NCBI GenBank assembly: GCA_026702755.1
Contig: JAPPBX010000115.1
Span: 1 to 64,000, forward strand
DNA from: Candidatus Poribacteria bacterium
GTDB taxonomy: Bacteria; Poribacteria; WGA-4E; WGA-3G
DNA length: 64,000 bases
Reading direction: 5' to 3'
Shown: positions 33,301 to 41,511 of the stretch, in pieces
How the letters are laid out: each line of letters starts with the position of its first letter
How positions within the stretch are numbered: position 1 is the stretch's first letter
Notes under the pieces: generated by a model
Database searches by the model: none
Told to the model about the DNA's origin: nothing
What the model saw: only the letters and a program-made list of their open reading frames with translations
Program-made: the position numbers and the translations under genes

Positions 33301-33840
33301 GCCGCATTTTTTACCGTCGGGACACAAGACGTACCCATAGAGATGACGACGCTGAATCCAGACAGTGCAGATTTGCACTACCGAGGTTTCTCCGAGATGT
33401 ATCGTCCGAATCCACACGCCCCTCATCTGTTCGATTACCAAAAGGTGACAACCGAGGCACAGTGGCGTGACCTCGCTGGGTATTACACCCGTTATGGCGA
33501 TGTCAATCCGTTATTGCAAGAGGTGGACGATATGTACGTTATTCTCAACGCCGGGGACGAAATCACGGTAGAATTTGAAGCGTCGCGCTTACCAACATTG
33601 AAAGCGGGATGGGTGCGAGATTTTATTCTCTATAGCGACGGATGGGACAAAGATGGCGACATCAATACGCTCACATCACAAACGGTTGAACCGCTGCCGT
33701 TTCATGGGATGTCTGCCTATCCGTATCCTGAAACTGAGCATTATCCAGATGACGAGGCACATCGGCAGTATCGGCTTGAATACAACACACGACGCGTCGA
33801 ACATCGTTTACCGCCTTTGGACCCTGATACGAGAAAATAG
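30301..33840 (+). CDS. secreted TPR, FG-GAP/VCBS and ASPIC/UnbV repeat protein
   Basis: This 1179-residue exported protein has a signal peptide (hydrophobic core CVVCALLLMCFLAIWT, cleavage near DAQ). TPR repeats follow from about 40 to 210 (LGLAYLEESQPSKAVEAF, GYGNLAVAYLRLQQADTAEE). FG-GAP/VCBS repeats with calcium-type DxDxDG loops run from about 315 to 650 (DYNGDGNLDLY, DFDHDGDLDLF, DFDDDGDIDIF, DYDNDGDLDLF twice, DYDNDGFVDVW). An ASPIC/UnbV-like segment lies at about 670-740 (NNWIQVRLEG to VVWTNGVPQNV). The last 430 residues are rich in beta strands. Such CRTAC1-like propellers sit at the cell surface and bind calcium; binding partner unknown. Confidence 0.88.
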   Translation: MRFRFASPDIRKCVVCALLLMCFLAIWTADAQETNSSQIIEKAIQQQNLGLAYLEESQPSKAVEAFTALIELLPNEAIGYGNLAVAYLRLQQADTAEEWVKRGIAVAPMDSQLHFILSEVYQLQAGKRDLAVEAMKEAVRLAPDELEFRYKLVRHYSAQRNDPEAQREAARHLQELHARSPVNVVVLLKLSQALLAQEQLEAAGKLCQELMLLLGDTDPEKLKYLTQGIDAIEQGALKIATRNMKIFENVHRASPRYQQGIGELVTDILGHPIESFAPGFQARITAKQDAPITVDFVDVTEQIGLADVEGVHTSSTDVSLIDYNGDGNLDLYTTLNGMLFQNIGGTFVAVQQVQEILEQQALQPHTAAFADLDKDGTQEFLLQTREGIVSLQMDADGNWGTSPLVQHQKPEFETGVLLPVDFDHDGDLDLFSGRTDITMYRNNGNGVFIDVSEQTFVTTDADDASPVQRTLTGALSADFDDDGDIDIFVTHSKTGCTLFDNLRQGKLRAVSGETGIPQDVRYTTATAGDYDNDGDLDLFLATADFTYLYLNKGDGSFVSEPDLPTSVQDLPPALLKNIDYDNDGFVDVWVSGQDGMFLFRNGGSMAMFDEPYPLIGSITPTSGALLLSAKAGTVGDYDNDGDLDLFFINDEGQLRTLQNEGGNENNWIQVRLEGITTGNNKVNRDGIGSKLEVKVGSLYQLRYVTGQVSHFGLGAFDAADVVRVVWTNGVPQNVVQPQAKQRILEKQVLKGSCPFLYVYDGKQYQFVTDLLWRAPLGLVTSMGFVAPDETKDFVKISGTQIQPKSGKYSIQITEELWETAYFDEVKLIAVDHPAGTEIFVNEQYTPPPFAEFKVYGVAEKLFPTSAVNHRGEDVSDALKRFDYHYAVEHAPGPYQGVVEPHAIVLDLGDVPNDMLVTLFLSGWIFPTDTSINVALFQNPEINPSFPSVAVKDKAGAWQTVIDMIGLPAGKNKTITVDLTGKFLSDDRHVRIETDIQIYWDAAFFTVGTQDVPIEMTTLNPDSADLHYRGFSEMYRPNPHAPHLFDYQKVTTEAQWRDLAGYYTRYGDVNPLLQEVDDMYVILNAGDEITVEFEASRLPTLKAGWVRDFILYSDGWDKDGDINTLTSQTVEPLPFHGMSAYPYPETEHYPDDEAHRQYRLEYNTRRVEHRLPPLDPDTRK

Positions 33841-33874
33841 AATAGTGCACCCACATGACACTTGATTCCGATTA

Positions 33875-35059
33875 TCATGATGGGTGTACGATTTTATCGC
33901 CAATGCGTCGTAGAGGGATATACAGACAGAGCGTTGCAATGACCAGGATACCAGCCAACACTGCGTAAGGATAGGCTTCCTTAGCATAGAGCCACCCGCC
34001 GAGCAGCGGTCCCAAAATGCGTCCTAAACTTAAAAAAGCATCCATAATACCGATAGCCGCACCTTGACCAATCTGGGTCTGCTTGGAAATCCATGATGTA
34101 TTCGTCGGACGGATCAACTGATTACCGATACCAGCGATGGTAAGATACAAAGTCAGCGATGGGAAAGAATAAGCTGCGAGCAGTAGCACGATACCGAGCG
34201 CGTTGAGCAGCAATCCGGTAAGAATAATCCGCCGCTCGCCAAACTTATTAATTAATTTTCCAAGCAATCCACCCTGCAATGGCACAACAATCGCGCCCAT
34301 GACCATAAACATCCACCCCATCTCCCGTTCTCCATAGTCCCAACCCGCTTCGATGAACAGCGGAAACGTCATCTCCAATCCTGCGAAGCTGAAGGTTGAG
34401 AAAAACGCCACAAGAAACAGGGGTGTAAGCGGCGATCTCAAAGTCGTCTGACGAAAGATTTCACGCGGAGAGACCCATTCATGCCGATCTTCGAGTTCCT
34501 CACCTGTGAGACCTTTCCGAAGCGATTCTGGAAGTAAAACGAATGCAAAGAGAAACGTAAGTAGCGACAGACCGCCTGCGACAAAGAACGGCATATTGTG
34601 ACTTCCCATGATACCGCCAATTGCCGGCCCGAGAATGAAACCGAGCCCCATCGCCGCGCCCATTAACCCCATGCCTCTGCCACGTTCCTCCGTTGTAGTA
34701 ACGTCGGCAACGTAAGCCATTACACTCGGCAGCACCGCCGCTGAAGCGATACCCGCCGCACCGCGGGCAATCAAGAGCCATATATAGGCTTTCGCCAGTC
34801 CGAAGCCGACTAAGGCGGCAGCGTTCCCAAGCAATCCGATCAGAATCAAAGGTTTTCTGCCGTGTTTGTCCGATAATCTACCCCAGAGTGGTGCAAACAG
34901 TAGTTGCATGCCGGAATAGATAGACATTAATATAGCAATTTCAGTGGTGGTTGCCCCAATATCTTTGGCGTAATAAGCGAGGTTCGGAATGATGATGCCA
35001 AACCCAAGCATCACAAAAAATAGGGTTAGGAACAGTAGGAGAAGTTTCGGTTTGTCCAT
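33875..35059 (-). CDS. major facilitator superfamily transporter
   Basis: This 394-residue inner-membrane protein has 12 predicted hydrophobic segments and MFS motif A as GRLSDKHGRKPLI between segments 2 and 3. Segment 5 holds a motif-C-like glycine-rich stretch (GAAMGLGFILGPAIGGIMG), typical of drug/H+ antiporters of the DHA1 type. Substrate unknown. The ATG at 35059 has little ribosome binding sequence. It converges with the giant repeat protein gene. Confidence 0.9.
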   Translation of the reverse strand: MDKPKLLLLFLTLFFVMLGFGIIIPNLAYYAKDIGATTTEIAILMSIYSGMQLLFAPLWGRLSDKHGRKPLILIGLLGNAAALVGFGLAKAYIWLLIARGAAGIASAAVLPSVMAYVADVTTTEERGRGMGLMGAAMGLGFILGPAIGGIMGSHNMPFFVAGGLSLLTFLFAFVLLPESLRKGLTGEELEDRHEWVSPREIFRQTTLRSPLTPLFLVAFFSTFSFAGLEMTFPLFIEAGWDYGEREMGWMFMVMGAIVVPLQGGLLGKLINKFGERRIILTGLLLNALGIVLLLAAYSFPSLTLYLTIAGIGNQLIRPTNTSWISKQTQIGQGAAIGIMDAFLSLGRILGPLLGGWLYAKEAYPYAVLAGILVIATLCLYIPLRRIGDKIVHPS

Positions 35060-35369
35060 CTAATTGAACGCGAAAATTCGCGATGAAAAATACGTGTCCT
35101 TTCCAATTGATAGGTATGATTGGGGAGCAGTTTATAAAAAATAATATCCTTTATTATAGCAAGTTTGAGACAGGTATGTCAATCTAAAAACCAGATTTAC
35201 ATATAATTTCGCCGCGTTAAATAGCAGAATTTCTCCGCGAAAAAGGAGAATTAGAAATGCGTTCACTGGAAAATTTATTATGGTAATTTTAGAATATTTC
35301 TGATATTATTAAAGAAGATTTCATAGTTCTTAATTCATTCAGCAATCACACTTAAAAATTGGAGGACGG
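35060..35369. other. divergent intergenic region upstream of dnaE
   Basis: This 310-base gap is AT-rich. TATAAT at 35202-35207 lacks a good -35 box. An imperfect hairpin, AATTTCTCC with GGAGAATT, lies near 35228-35252. No gene or repeat family is seen. Confidence 0.45.
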
Positions 35370-38300
35370 ATGGCATCCGAATTTGTTCATCTACACAATC
35401 ATAGCGAGTACAGCATGCTTGACGGCGCGTGCCGTATTGAGGACATGGTCAATTGGGCAGTCGAAAACAGTGCCCCCGCTGTCGCACTCACTGACCACGG
35501 CAACATGTTCGGCGCATGGGAATTATACAGTAAAGCGAAAGAGGCGGGTGTCAACCCAATTGTCGGTTGTGAGGCGTATGTCGCACCCGGTGACCGGAAA
35601 ACGCGCGGGAAGGAACAGGGCGGTCCTTATCACCTTACACTGCTCGCAGAGGATGCAACCGGTTATCACAATCTCCTGAAATTGATATCGCTTGGGTATA
35701 CAGAGGGATTCTACAGCAAACCTCGCATTGATATGGAAATCCTGCGCGAATACCGTGATGGCATCATCGCGCTGACAGGATGTATCCAAGGACAGGTGCC
35801 GCAACTCCTCTGCTCAAGTCGCCGAGAAGAAGGCATCCAACACTTCAAGACGCTGATGGAGATAATGGGAGAACGGAATCTCTACGTTGAGGTTCAGAAC
35901 CATTATATTGACAAGGAGCAGGAGGCATATCCGATAATGGTGCAGTTGGCGAAAGAATTTAACCTTCCGCTCGTCGGCACAAACGATTGCCACTACCTCC
36001 GCAAATCCGACCACGGGATGCACGATGTCCTCCTTTGTATCCAGACAAAGAAAACTGTCAACGACCAGCAACGGCTGCGGTTCGACAACCATTTCTACTT
36101 TAAAAACGTTGACGAGATGCGGGAGGTGCTTAAGGCTTATCCACCGGAAGCCATCGCGAATACGCTTGAAATAGCCAATCGGTGTAAACTTGAGCTTGAT
36201 TATGGTGAGAGTGTGATGCCGAAATATGAGGTACCTGAAGGACATACAAATGACAGTTATCTCAGAGAGTTGTGTTGCCAAGGCTTGCGCGAAAAGTGTG
36301 GGGAACTTTCTGAAGAAATTCAGCAGCGACTTGATTACGAACTGGATATTATTAACAAAACAGGTTACCCCGGCTACTTCCTCATTGTGTGGGATTACGT
36401 TAAATACGCACATAAACAGGGGTATCCGCTCTCTGCACGCGGCTCTGCCGCCAGTAGTCTTGTGTTGTATGCGCTCGATGTGATTACCTTCAACCCGATG
36501 GACTATGATTGTCTCTTTGAAAGGTTTCTGAACCTTGAGCGTATCAGTCCTCCCGATATTGATATTGATTTCTCCGACCGGGCGCGAGAACATGTTATCG
36601 ATTATCTCGTTAAAAAATACGGTGAGGATTCTGTCGGTAAAGTCGCGACCTTTGCCACACTGGGTGCCAAAGCTGCGATCAAAGATGTCGGGCGCGCACT
36701 TGAAGTGCCTCTTGAGGATGTGGCAAAGTTGACGGAACTTATTCCGTCCATTCCAGGCATAACGCTTGATGAAGTTTTGAAAGATGTACCAGAATTTCAG
36801 GCACTCGCTGAACGTCCTGAAAATAGGGAGTTGATGGATCTCAGCAAAGCCGTTGAAGGAACCAAACGGCACGTCTCCTGTCATGCCTCTGCGATTGTTG
36901 TCTCAAACGGTCCGTTGACAAATTACGTCCCGTTATTCAAAGATAAACACGACCAAGTTGCATCGCAGTTTGAAGGAAAAACAGTTGAAGGTGTCGGTAT
37001 TGTCAAGTTCGATTCCCTCGGTCTACGAAGCCTCACTGAGACATACGACTGCCTACAGATGATTAAGACAAATCACGGCAAGGACATTAAACTGGAAGAG
37101 ATCCCCTTTGATGATAAGAAAACCTACTCGCTTATCAGTGAAGGACTCATCGCCGGTTTATTCCAATTAGAAGGCTCCGCCGGTATGTATCGAGTTGTTA
37201 TGCAGCTCAAACCGGATAACTTTGAAGAGTTCTCCGCAATCCCCGCGCTCTATCGTCCCGGACCGATAGAAAGCGGTATGATGCAACAATTTATAGACCG
37301 AAAGAACGGATTGCAAAAAGTCGAGTATCTGCATGAGTCGCTTGAAAATGCCCTCAAAAACACCTACGGTGTGTGTATCTATCAGGAGCAAGTGATGCAA
37401 ATCGCACGCGATATGGCAGGCTTTACGCTCGGTGAAGCAGATATCCTTCGCGATGCGATGGGAAAGAAGAAAGTAGATTTGCTCAAGGAGCAGCGCCCAA
37501 AATTCATCAAAGGCGCGACCCAAAAAGGAATCCACGCCGAGGAGGCAGCGGAGATATACGACCTACTTGAACCCTTCGGCGGTTATGCTTTCAACAAGTC
37601 CCACACCGTTGCTTACTCTATGTTAGCGTACCACATGGCGTATCTGAAAACCTATTACCCACACGAATTTATGGCAGCAATGATGACGGGAGAGGCAGGT
37701 GATTCAGGGAAAGTTACCCGTTACCGCGCCGAATGCAAAAAACTTGCTGACTTTTTGGATGTGGAAATCAATCTACTTCCACCAGATGTCAACAGCAGCA
37801 GAAGAGAATTCATGGTAGATGGCACCGATATCTGTTTCGGGCTTGTTGCTGTAAAAGGTGTCGGTGATGGCGCGATAGATTCAATTGTGGAGGCACGGGA
37901 ACAAGGCGGTTCGTTCACATCGCTACAGGATTTCTGCGAGCGCGTGGATACAAAACAGGTCAATAAACGTGCTGTCGAAAGCCTGATTCTGAGCGGTGCA
38001 TTTGATTCGCTTGAAGGACATCGAGCGCAATACCTCGCGAGTTTAGAGAATATCATGAAAGCAGCACAGAACGCCCAAGCGGAACGCGATCGTGGACAGA
38101 TAAGCTTTTTTGGGGATGGCGAAGAAGCACCGGCGGCAACGGTAGCACTCGTGGCAGCACCGGAATTGGACCCGTTAGAACGGCTTATGCGAGAGAAGGA
38201 GCAGCTCGGTTTCTACGTTTCCGGGCATCCGCTCGAAGAATATAGCGACATCATCGAAAACTACACGAGTGTAAGCACCCAAACCCTTAATGGACACCGT

Positions 38301-38891
38301 ATTGACTCTGAGGTTGATGTGGCCGGTATGATCACAGAAGTGAATAATCACACCACGAAAAAAGGAGCGTCCATGGCGGTCATTGAATTGGAGGATTTGG
38401 AAAGTGCCGTAAAAGTCGTCGTTTTCCCAGAGGCATACAAAAACGCTGTTGAACTCGTAGAAGGAAAAGTGGTTTGGATTCGTGGAACCATCAAGCTTGA
38501 TAACAGAAGTCGCAACAATTCTGATGAGGATACGCAAAATGAGGTGCGGCAGATCCAAGCGGACAAAATATTGGATATTGAGTCTGTCAGTGAGCAGCAG
38601 ACATCTGCGCTTGAGGTAACGATTCCAGAATCTGACATCGAAAACACTAAGAAATTGGAAGCTCTTCAGGAAATTGCGCGTGCCAACCAAGGCGACCATG
38701 ATCTGATTTTGCGCCTCATGAGTTCCCGTTACGGTGAAGTTATCGCGCGGTGTGCTCAGAAATACAATATTGCATATAAACCGCAAATTATTGAACAGGT
38801 TGAAGGGTTATTTGGTGCGGATTGCATCAAGCCGAGCAATCGCACAATACGCGGGAATAAGAGCCGTATTTCGCAGATGGATTATGTGTAA
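35370..38891 (+). CDS. dnaE: DNA polymerase III alpha subunit
   Basis: This 1173-residue replicative polymerase is full length. An N-terminal PHP domain begins VHLHNHSEYSMLDGA (HxH at residues 7 and 9). The catalytic aspartates lie in SPPDIDIDFSDRAREHVI (about residues 393-410). The family blocks YGVCIYQEQVMQIA and FNKSHTVAYSMLAYHMAYLK are present. The C-terminal OB-fold follows (VDVAGMITEVNNHTTKKGA, near 985). GGAGG lies 5 bases before the ATG. It stands as a single gene followed by an aldo/keto reductase gene. Confidence 0.97.
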   Translation: MASEFVHLHNHSEYSMLDGACRIEDMVNWAVENSAPAVALTDHGNMFGAWELYSKAKEAGVNPIVGCEAYVAPGDRKTRGKEQGGPYHLTLLAEDATGYHNLLKLISLGYTEGFYSKPRIDMEILREYRDGIIALTGCIQGQVPQLLCSSRREEGIQHFKTLMEIMGERNLYVEVQNHYIDKEQEAYPIMVQLAKEFNLPLVGTNDCHYLRKSDHGMHDVLLCIQTKKTVNDQQRLRFDNHFYFKNVDEMREVLKAYPPEAIANTLEIANRCKLELDYGESVMPKYEVPEGHTNDSYLRELCCQGLREKCGELSEEIQQRLDYELDIINKTGYPGYFLIVWDYVKYAHKQGYPLSARGSAASSLVLYALDVITFNPMDYDCLFERFLNLERISPPDIDIDFSDRAREHVIDYLVKKYGEDSVGKVATFATLGAKAAIKDVGRALEVPLEDVAKLTELIPSIPGITLDEVLKDVPEFQALAERPENRELMDLSKAVEGTKRHVSCHASAIVVSNGPLTNYVPLFKDKHDQVASQFEGKTVEGVGIVKFDSLGLRSLTETYDCLQMIKTNHGKDIKLEEIPFDDKKTYSLISEGLIAGLFQLEGSAGMYRVVMQLKPDNFEEFSAIPALYRPGPIESGMMQQFIDRKNGLQKVEYLHESLENALKNTYGVCIYQEQVMQIARDMAGFTLGEADILRDAMGKKKVDLLKEQRPKFIKGATQKGIHAEEAAEIYDLLEPFGGYAFNKSHTVAYSMLAYHMAYLKTYYPHEFMAAMMTGEAGDSGKVTRYRAECKKLADFLDVEINLLPPDVNSSRREFMVDGTDICFGLVAVKGVGDGAIDSIVEAREQGGSFTSLQDFCERVDTKQVNKRAVESLILSGAFDSLEGHRAQYLASLENIMKAAQNAQAERDRGQISFFGDGEEAPAATVALVAAPELDPLERLMREKEQLGFYVSGHPLEEYSDIIENYTSVSTQTLNGHRIDSEVDVAGMITEVNNHTTKKGASMAVIELEDLESAVKVVVFPEAYKNAVELVEGKVVWIRGTIKLDNRSRNNSDEDTQNEVRQIQADKILDIESVSEQQTSALEVTIPESDIENTKKLEALQEIARANQGDHDLILRLMSSRYGEVIARCAQKYNIAYKPQIIEQVEGLFGADCIKPSNRTIRGNKSRISQMDYV

Positions 38892-38943
38892 CTTCCAGTA
38901 GATGCGCTTTGCATCAAATTGCATAGGAGAAGATTCACTTATT

Positions 38944-39765
38944 ATGCAGTATCGCACACTCGGTAAAACAGGACTTAGCGTCTCAGAAATTGGATACGGT
39001 GGTGGCAGGGTTCGTCCAGAGCACGATGAGACATCGCTCGTTAAGATGCTCCATTACGCTATGGATTGTGGGCTTAACTATCTTGATACCGCACCTGATT
39101 ATGGTGGGGGTTACAGTGAAACGATTATCGGCAAGGCAATTGCGGGACGGCGAGAATCGTGCATCGTTGCCACGAAGACGGAAGCTTATGACCCCGATGG
39201 TATTGCCACCGATGTGGAAGGGAGTCTGCAACGTCTCGGTACTGACTACATTGATGTCCTGCAGTTCCACGGTGGTTGGTTTTATACCGACGATGTTGAC
39301 ACGATTCTCAATAAAGGGGGGTTAGAGACGTATCTCAAACTGAAGGCGGACGGGAAAGTTCGTTTTATCGGTTTCTCTGCAGACGGTCCCTCAGGTGGGA
39401 CAGAGCAATTTATTGCTACTGGTGAGTTTGACATGATGCAGATTCATTACAATCTGATGTATCAGAGCACCTGCGATGCGTTCGGTAGACGCGGAGTCAT
39501 CCCCGATGCTGTTGCACAGGAGATGGGGATTGTGTTGATGCGTTCTACCACCAGCAATGCCTTCCAGAACCTCATGAAGCACTGCTTTCCCAACGAGATG
39601 GCGGATGTTGATGTAGATAGTTTCCTGCTCAACTATTCGCTCTCGAACCCGATGGTGAACGTTGCACTGATGAGCCTGCAAAGCATTGACGATGTGGATT
39701 GGACAAACGCTGTGTCGGACAATGTGGACGGACGGTTAGATTTGCGAGCGGTTCATAGGAGATAG
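38944..39765 (+). CDS. aldo/keto reductase
   Basis: This 273-residue protein has the aldo/keto reductase fold. The usual catalytic residues are visible: Asp and Tyr in LDTAPDYGGGYSE, Lys in ATKTEAYD, and His in VLQFHGGW. ATG 38944 is preferred to an earlier frame start at 38902, since QYRTLGKTGLSVSEIGYGGG is the family N-terminus; AGGAGA lies about 14 bases upstream. It is shorter than most members (about 320 residues), with an abbreviated C-terminus. Substrate unknown. Confidence 0.88.
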   Translation: MQYRTLGKTGLSVSEIGYGGGRVRPEHDETSLVKMLHYAMDCGLNYLDTAPDYGGGYSETIIGKAIAGRRESCIVATKTEAYDPDGIATDVEGSLQRLGTDYIDVLQFHGGWFYTDDVDTILNKGGLETYLKLKADGKVRFIGFSADGPSGGTEQFIATGEFDMMQIHYNLMYQSTCDAFGRRGVIPDAVAQEMGIVLMRSTTSNAFQNLMKHCFPNEMADVDVDSFLLNYSLSNPMVNVALMSLQSIDDVDWTNAVSDNVDGRLDLRAVHRR

Positions 39766-39880
39766 TTTTCTGATCCACCGCAAAGGTCAATTACGTTTAG
39801 TCCCGATGCCGACTTATAGCCAGCATTTGAATCTCATTGAGCGATTATGACAGCTGACCACCGATAGCCAACAGCCAACT

Positions 39881-40738
39881 CTACAGAACCTCCCGCGTAA
39901 ACGTATAGACCACCCGCAACCACGACGCATAATAGATACCGTTCGCATAGCAGAAATAGAGCAGCTTCAACCCCACAATACCAACTAAACAGACAGACAA
40001 CACGGCGAGCAGCCCAAAATCCCATGCGCGCATCTTCAAAGCCCGCAAAGAGGTCCGTTGCACCGCCGCTTCCGGCGAAAACCCCCGGCTCTCAACAGAC
40101 TCACCGAGATGCGTCGCGTGCCGGATATTCCCCGCCAAGATAGGTCGGAAACTATTGAGAACCCCCCGACAGGTCGCCAACAAATTCAATCGGAAATACC
40201 GGAACCCTCTGAGCCTTTGGGAACGGAAGACAGCCGCCGCCTCATTCGCAATCACCGGAATGAAATGCAGGGCAGTCGTCACCATAAAAGCGAGTGTCGC
40301 TGGCACACGTAACTGCGCTAAAGCGAGGAGCAGATCCCGCGGTTGCGTCGTCCAGACGATGAAACATCCGATCACAAGCGTCGTGTTGAAACGAAGGGAT
40401 TGGACAATCCCGTGAAACAATCCCTCCCGATAGACACGGATACCGCCCGTCATCTTCCCGAAGATCGGGAATTCCGCTGGCACGAGCGTAAACAGTACTG
40501 TGCGCGGAAACTCGTTATAGAAGATCGCCTGACTGTAAATTAATCCCCACGTCGTAAAAAAGAGAAAGACGCAGAGCAACCCGATCTGCCGCCATGTCGG
40601 GACAGATAACGCCACAAGTGCGAGACTCCCCAAAAAACAGACGAACAGTGCCATTGGACTGTCCAGCAAAATGACGAGACATCCGCCTATCAGCATCATC
40701 AATATTTTCGTGCGGGGTTCCAGTTTAGTATTCTGCAT
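39881..40738 (-). CDS. ecfT: ECF transporter transmembrane (T) component
   Basis: This 285-residue membrane protein has the CbiQ/EcfT pattern: several hydrophobic segments in the N-terminal half, then two short coupling motifs with Arg-Gly, SQRLRGF (about 170-176) and VESRGFS (about 214-220). These contact the ATPases. The ATPases (EcfA) and the substrate-binding S component are not in the flanks, so either they lie elsewhere and share this T subunit or the transporter is incomplete. It is convergent to the aldo/keto reductase gene. Confidence 0.82.
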   Translation of the reverse strand: MQNTKLEPRTKILMMLIGGCLVILLDSPMALFVCFLGSLALVALSVPTWRQIGLLCVFLFFTTWGLIYSQAIFYNEFPRTVLFTLVPAEFPIFGKMTGGIRVYREGLFHGIVQSLRFNTTLVIGCFIVWTTQPRDLLLALAQLRVPATLAFMVTTALHFIPVIANEAAAVFRSQRLRGFRYFRLNLLATCRGVLNSFRPILAGNIRHATHLGESVESRGFSPEAAVQRTSLRALKMRAWDFGLLAVLSVCLVGIVGLKLLYFCYANGIYYASWLRVVYTFTREVL

Positions 40739-41053
40739 CGTGCGATTCTTCTGTATCTACCTCCCTAACAAGTATAGCACCCTCATGCTCCATTTACCAA
40801 TTAAAACTTCTCTTGCCCGCCTGATAAGGGGTTAAGTGGAAAAAGTTTCCAACCCCGACGGTTCCGTGCACCACCTTTTTCTGTAGGAGCGAACTCCGGA
40901 CGGAATTTAATTTGACTGAAAAGCCAAATTTGAGTAAAATCGTTTATAGTAGGGCAAGTTTATGATAAAATAAATTGTGAATAATATGTCCTAACTCCAG
41001 TTTCTATGATTGAATCTATATTTTTGTTCAGGGTAAAACAAAAGGAGAAAATA
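40739..41053. other. intergenic region with hairpins
   Basis: This 315-base gap between divergent ecfT and the STAS gene contains a bulged hairpin (GGGGTT and GTGGAAA with TTTCC and AACCCC, 40828-40856), a degenerate CTGTAGGAGCGA repeat unit at 40881-40892, and a good promoter at 40912-40940. Confidence 0.5.
40912..40940 (+). promoter_or_regulatory. probable promoter of the STAS gene
   Basis: TTGACT (40912-40917), a 17-base spacer and TAAAAT (40935-40940), each one mismatch from consensus. The leader to the STAS ATG is about 105 bases. Confidence 0.6.
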
Positions 41054-41395
41054 ATGGCAACAGAAATTCGTGAGCAAGACGGTGTTACGATTATAGAACC
41101 CAGCGGAAGGATAGTCGGATTAGCGGTATCAGAACTCCGGGAAACAATCTCGCAACAGATAGAGGCTGCTGATACACCGCGCATCCTCATTAATTTTTCG
41201 GATGTCAATCAGGTCGACAGTGGAGGACTCGGTGCCCTTATGGAGGCACGTGCCTTGGCAAACCAAAAGCAAGGACGCATCGGTGTCATCAATGTCGGGG
41301 AAAACATCAAAAACCTACTCGTTCTGAGCCGAATTGTAAGTCAGTTTGAGCATTTCGACAGCGAAGATGCTGCAGTCGCGGCACTCTCCGCATAA
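41054..41395 (+). CDS. STAS-domain anti-sigma factor antagonist
   Basis: This 113-residue protein is a single STAS domain of the SpoIIAA/RsbV type. The phosphorylatable serine lies in QVDSGGLGALMEA. AGGAGAAAATA precedes the ATG at 41054, and a longer frame from 41006 is not needed. Dephosphorylated antagonists bind anti-sigma kinases and free a sigma factor. No anti-sigma kinase, phosphatase or sigma factor is adjacent, so its partner is encoded elsewhere. A terminator follows. Confidence 0.92.
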   Translation: MATEIREQDGVTIIEPSGRIVGLAVSELRETISQQIEAADTPRILINFSDVNQVDSGGLGALMEARALANQKQGRIGVINVGENIKNLLVLSRIVSQFEHFDSEDAAVAALSA

Positions 41396-41412
41396 AACCT
41401 GACGTTCAATGT

Positions 41413-41442
41413 AAAAGGGGTTGGTCCCACCAACCCTTTTTT
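41413..41442 (+). terminator. intrinsic terminator of the STAS gene
   Basis: AAAAGGGGTTGGT (41413-41425), loop CCC, ACCAACCCTTTTT (41429-41441) with an 8-bp GC-containing core and a T run. A heptad fragment, CTGATAACTGATAACTAATG, follows at 41460-41479. Confidence 0.85.
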
Positions 41443-41511
41443 CATTGCATAGCACCTACTGATAACTGATAACTAATGTAGAAGATTGCTCCTCCAGAGG
41501 AGGCAAACCGT

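Noticed and set aside
35814-36884. Minus-strand frame of 356 codons inside dnaE
   Set aside because: It is antisense to the catalytic part of dnaE, which is fully supported by motifs; the long frame reflects codon bias of the sense gene.
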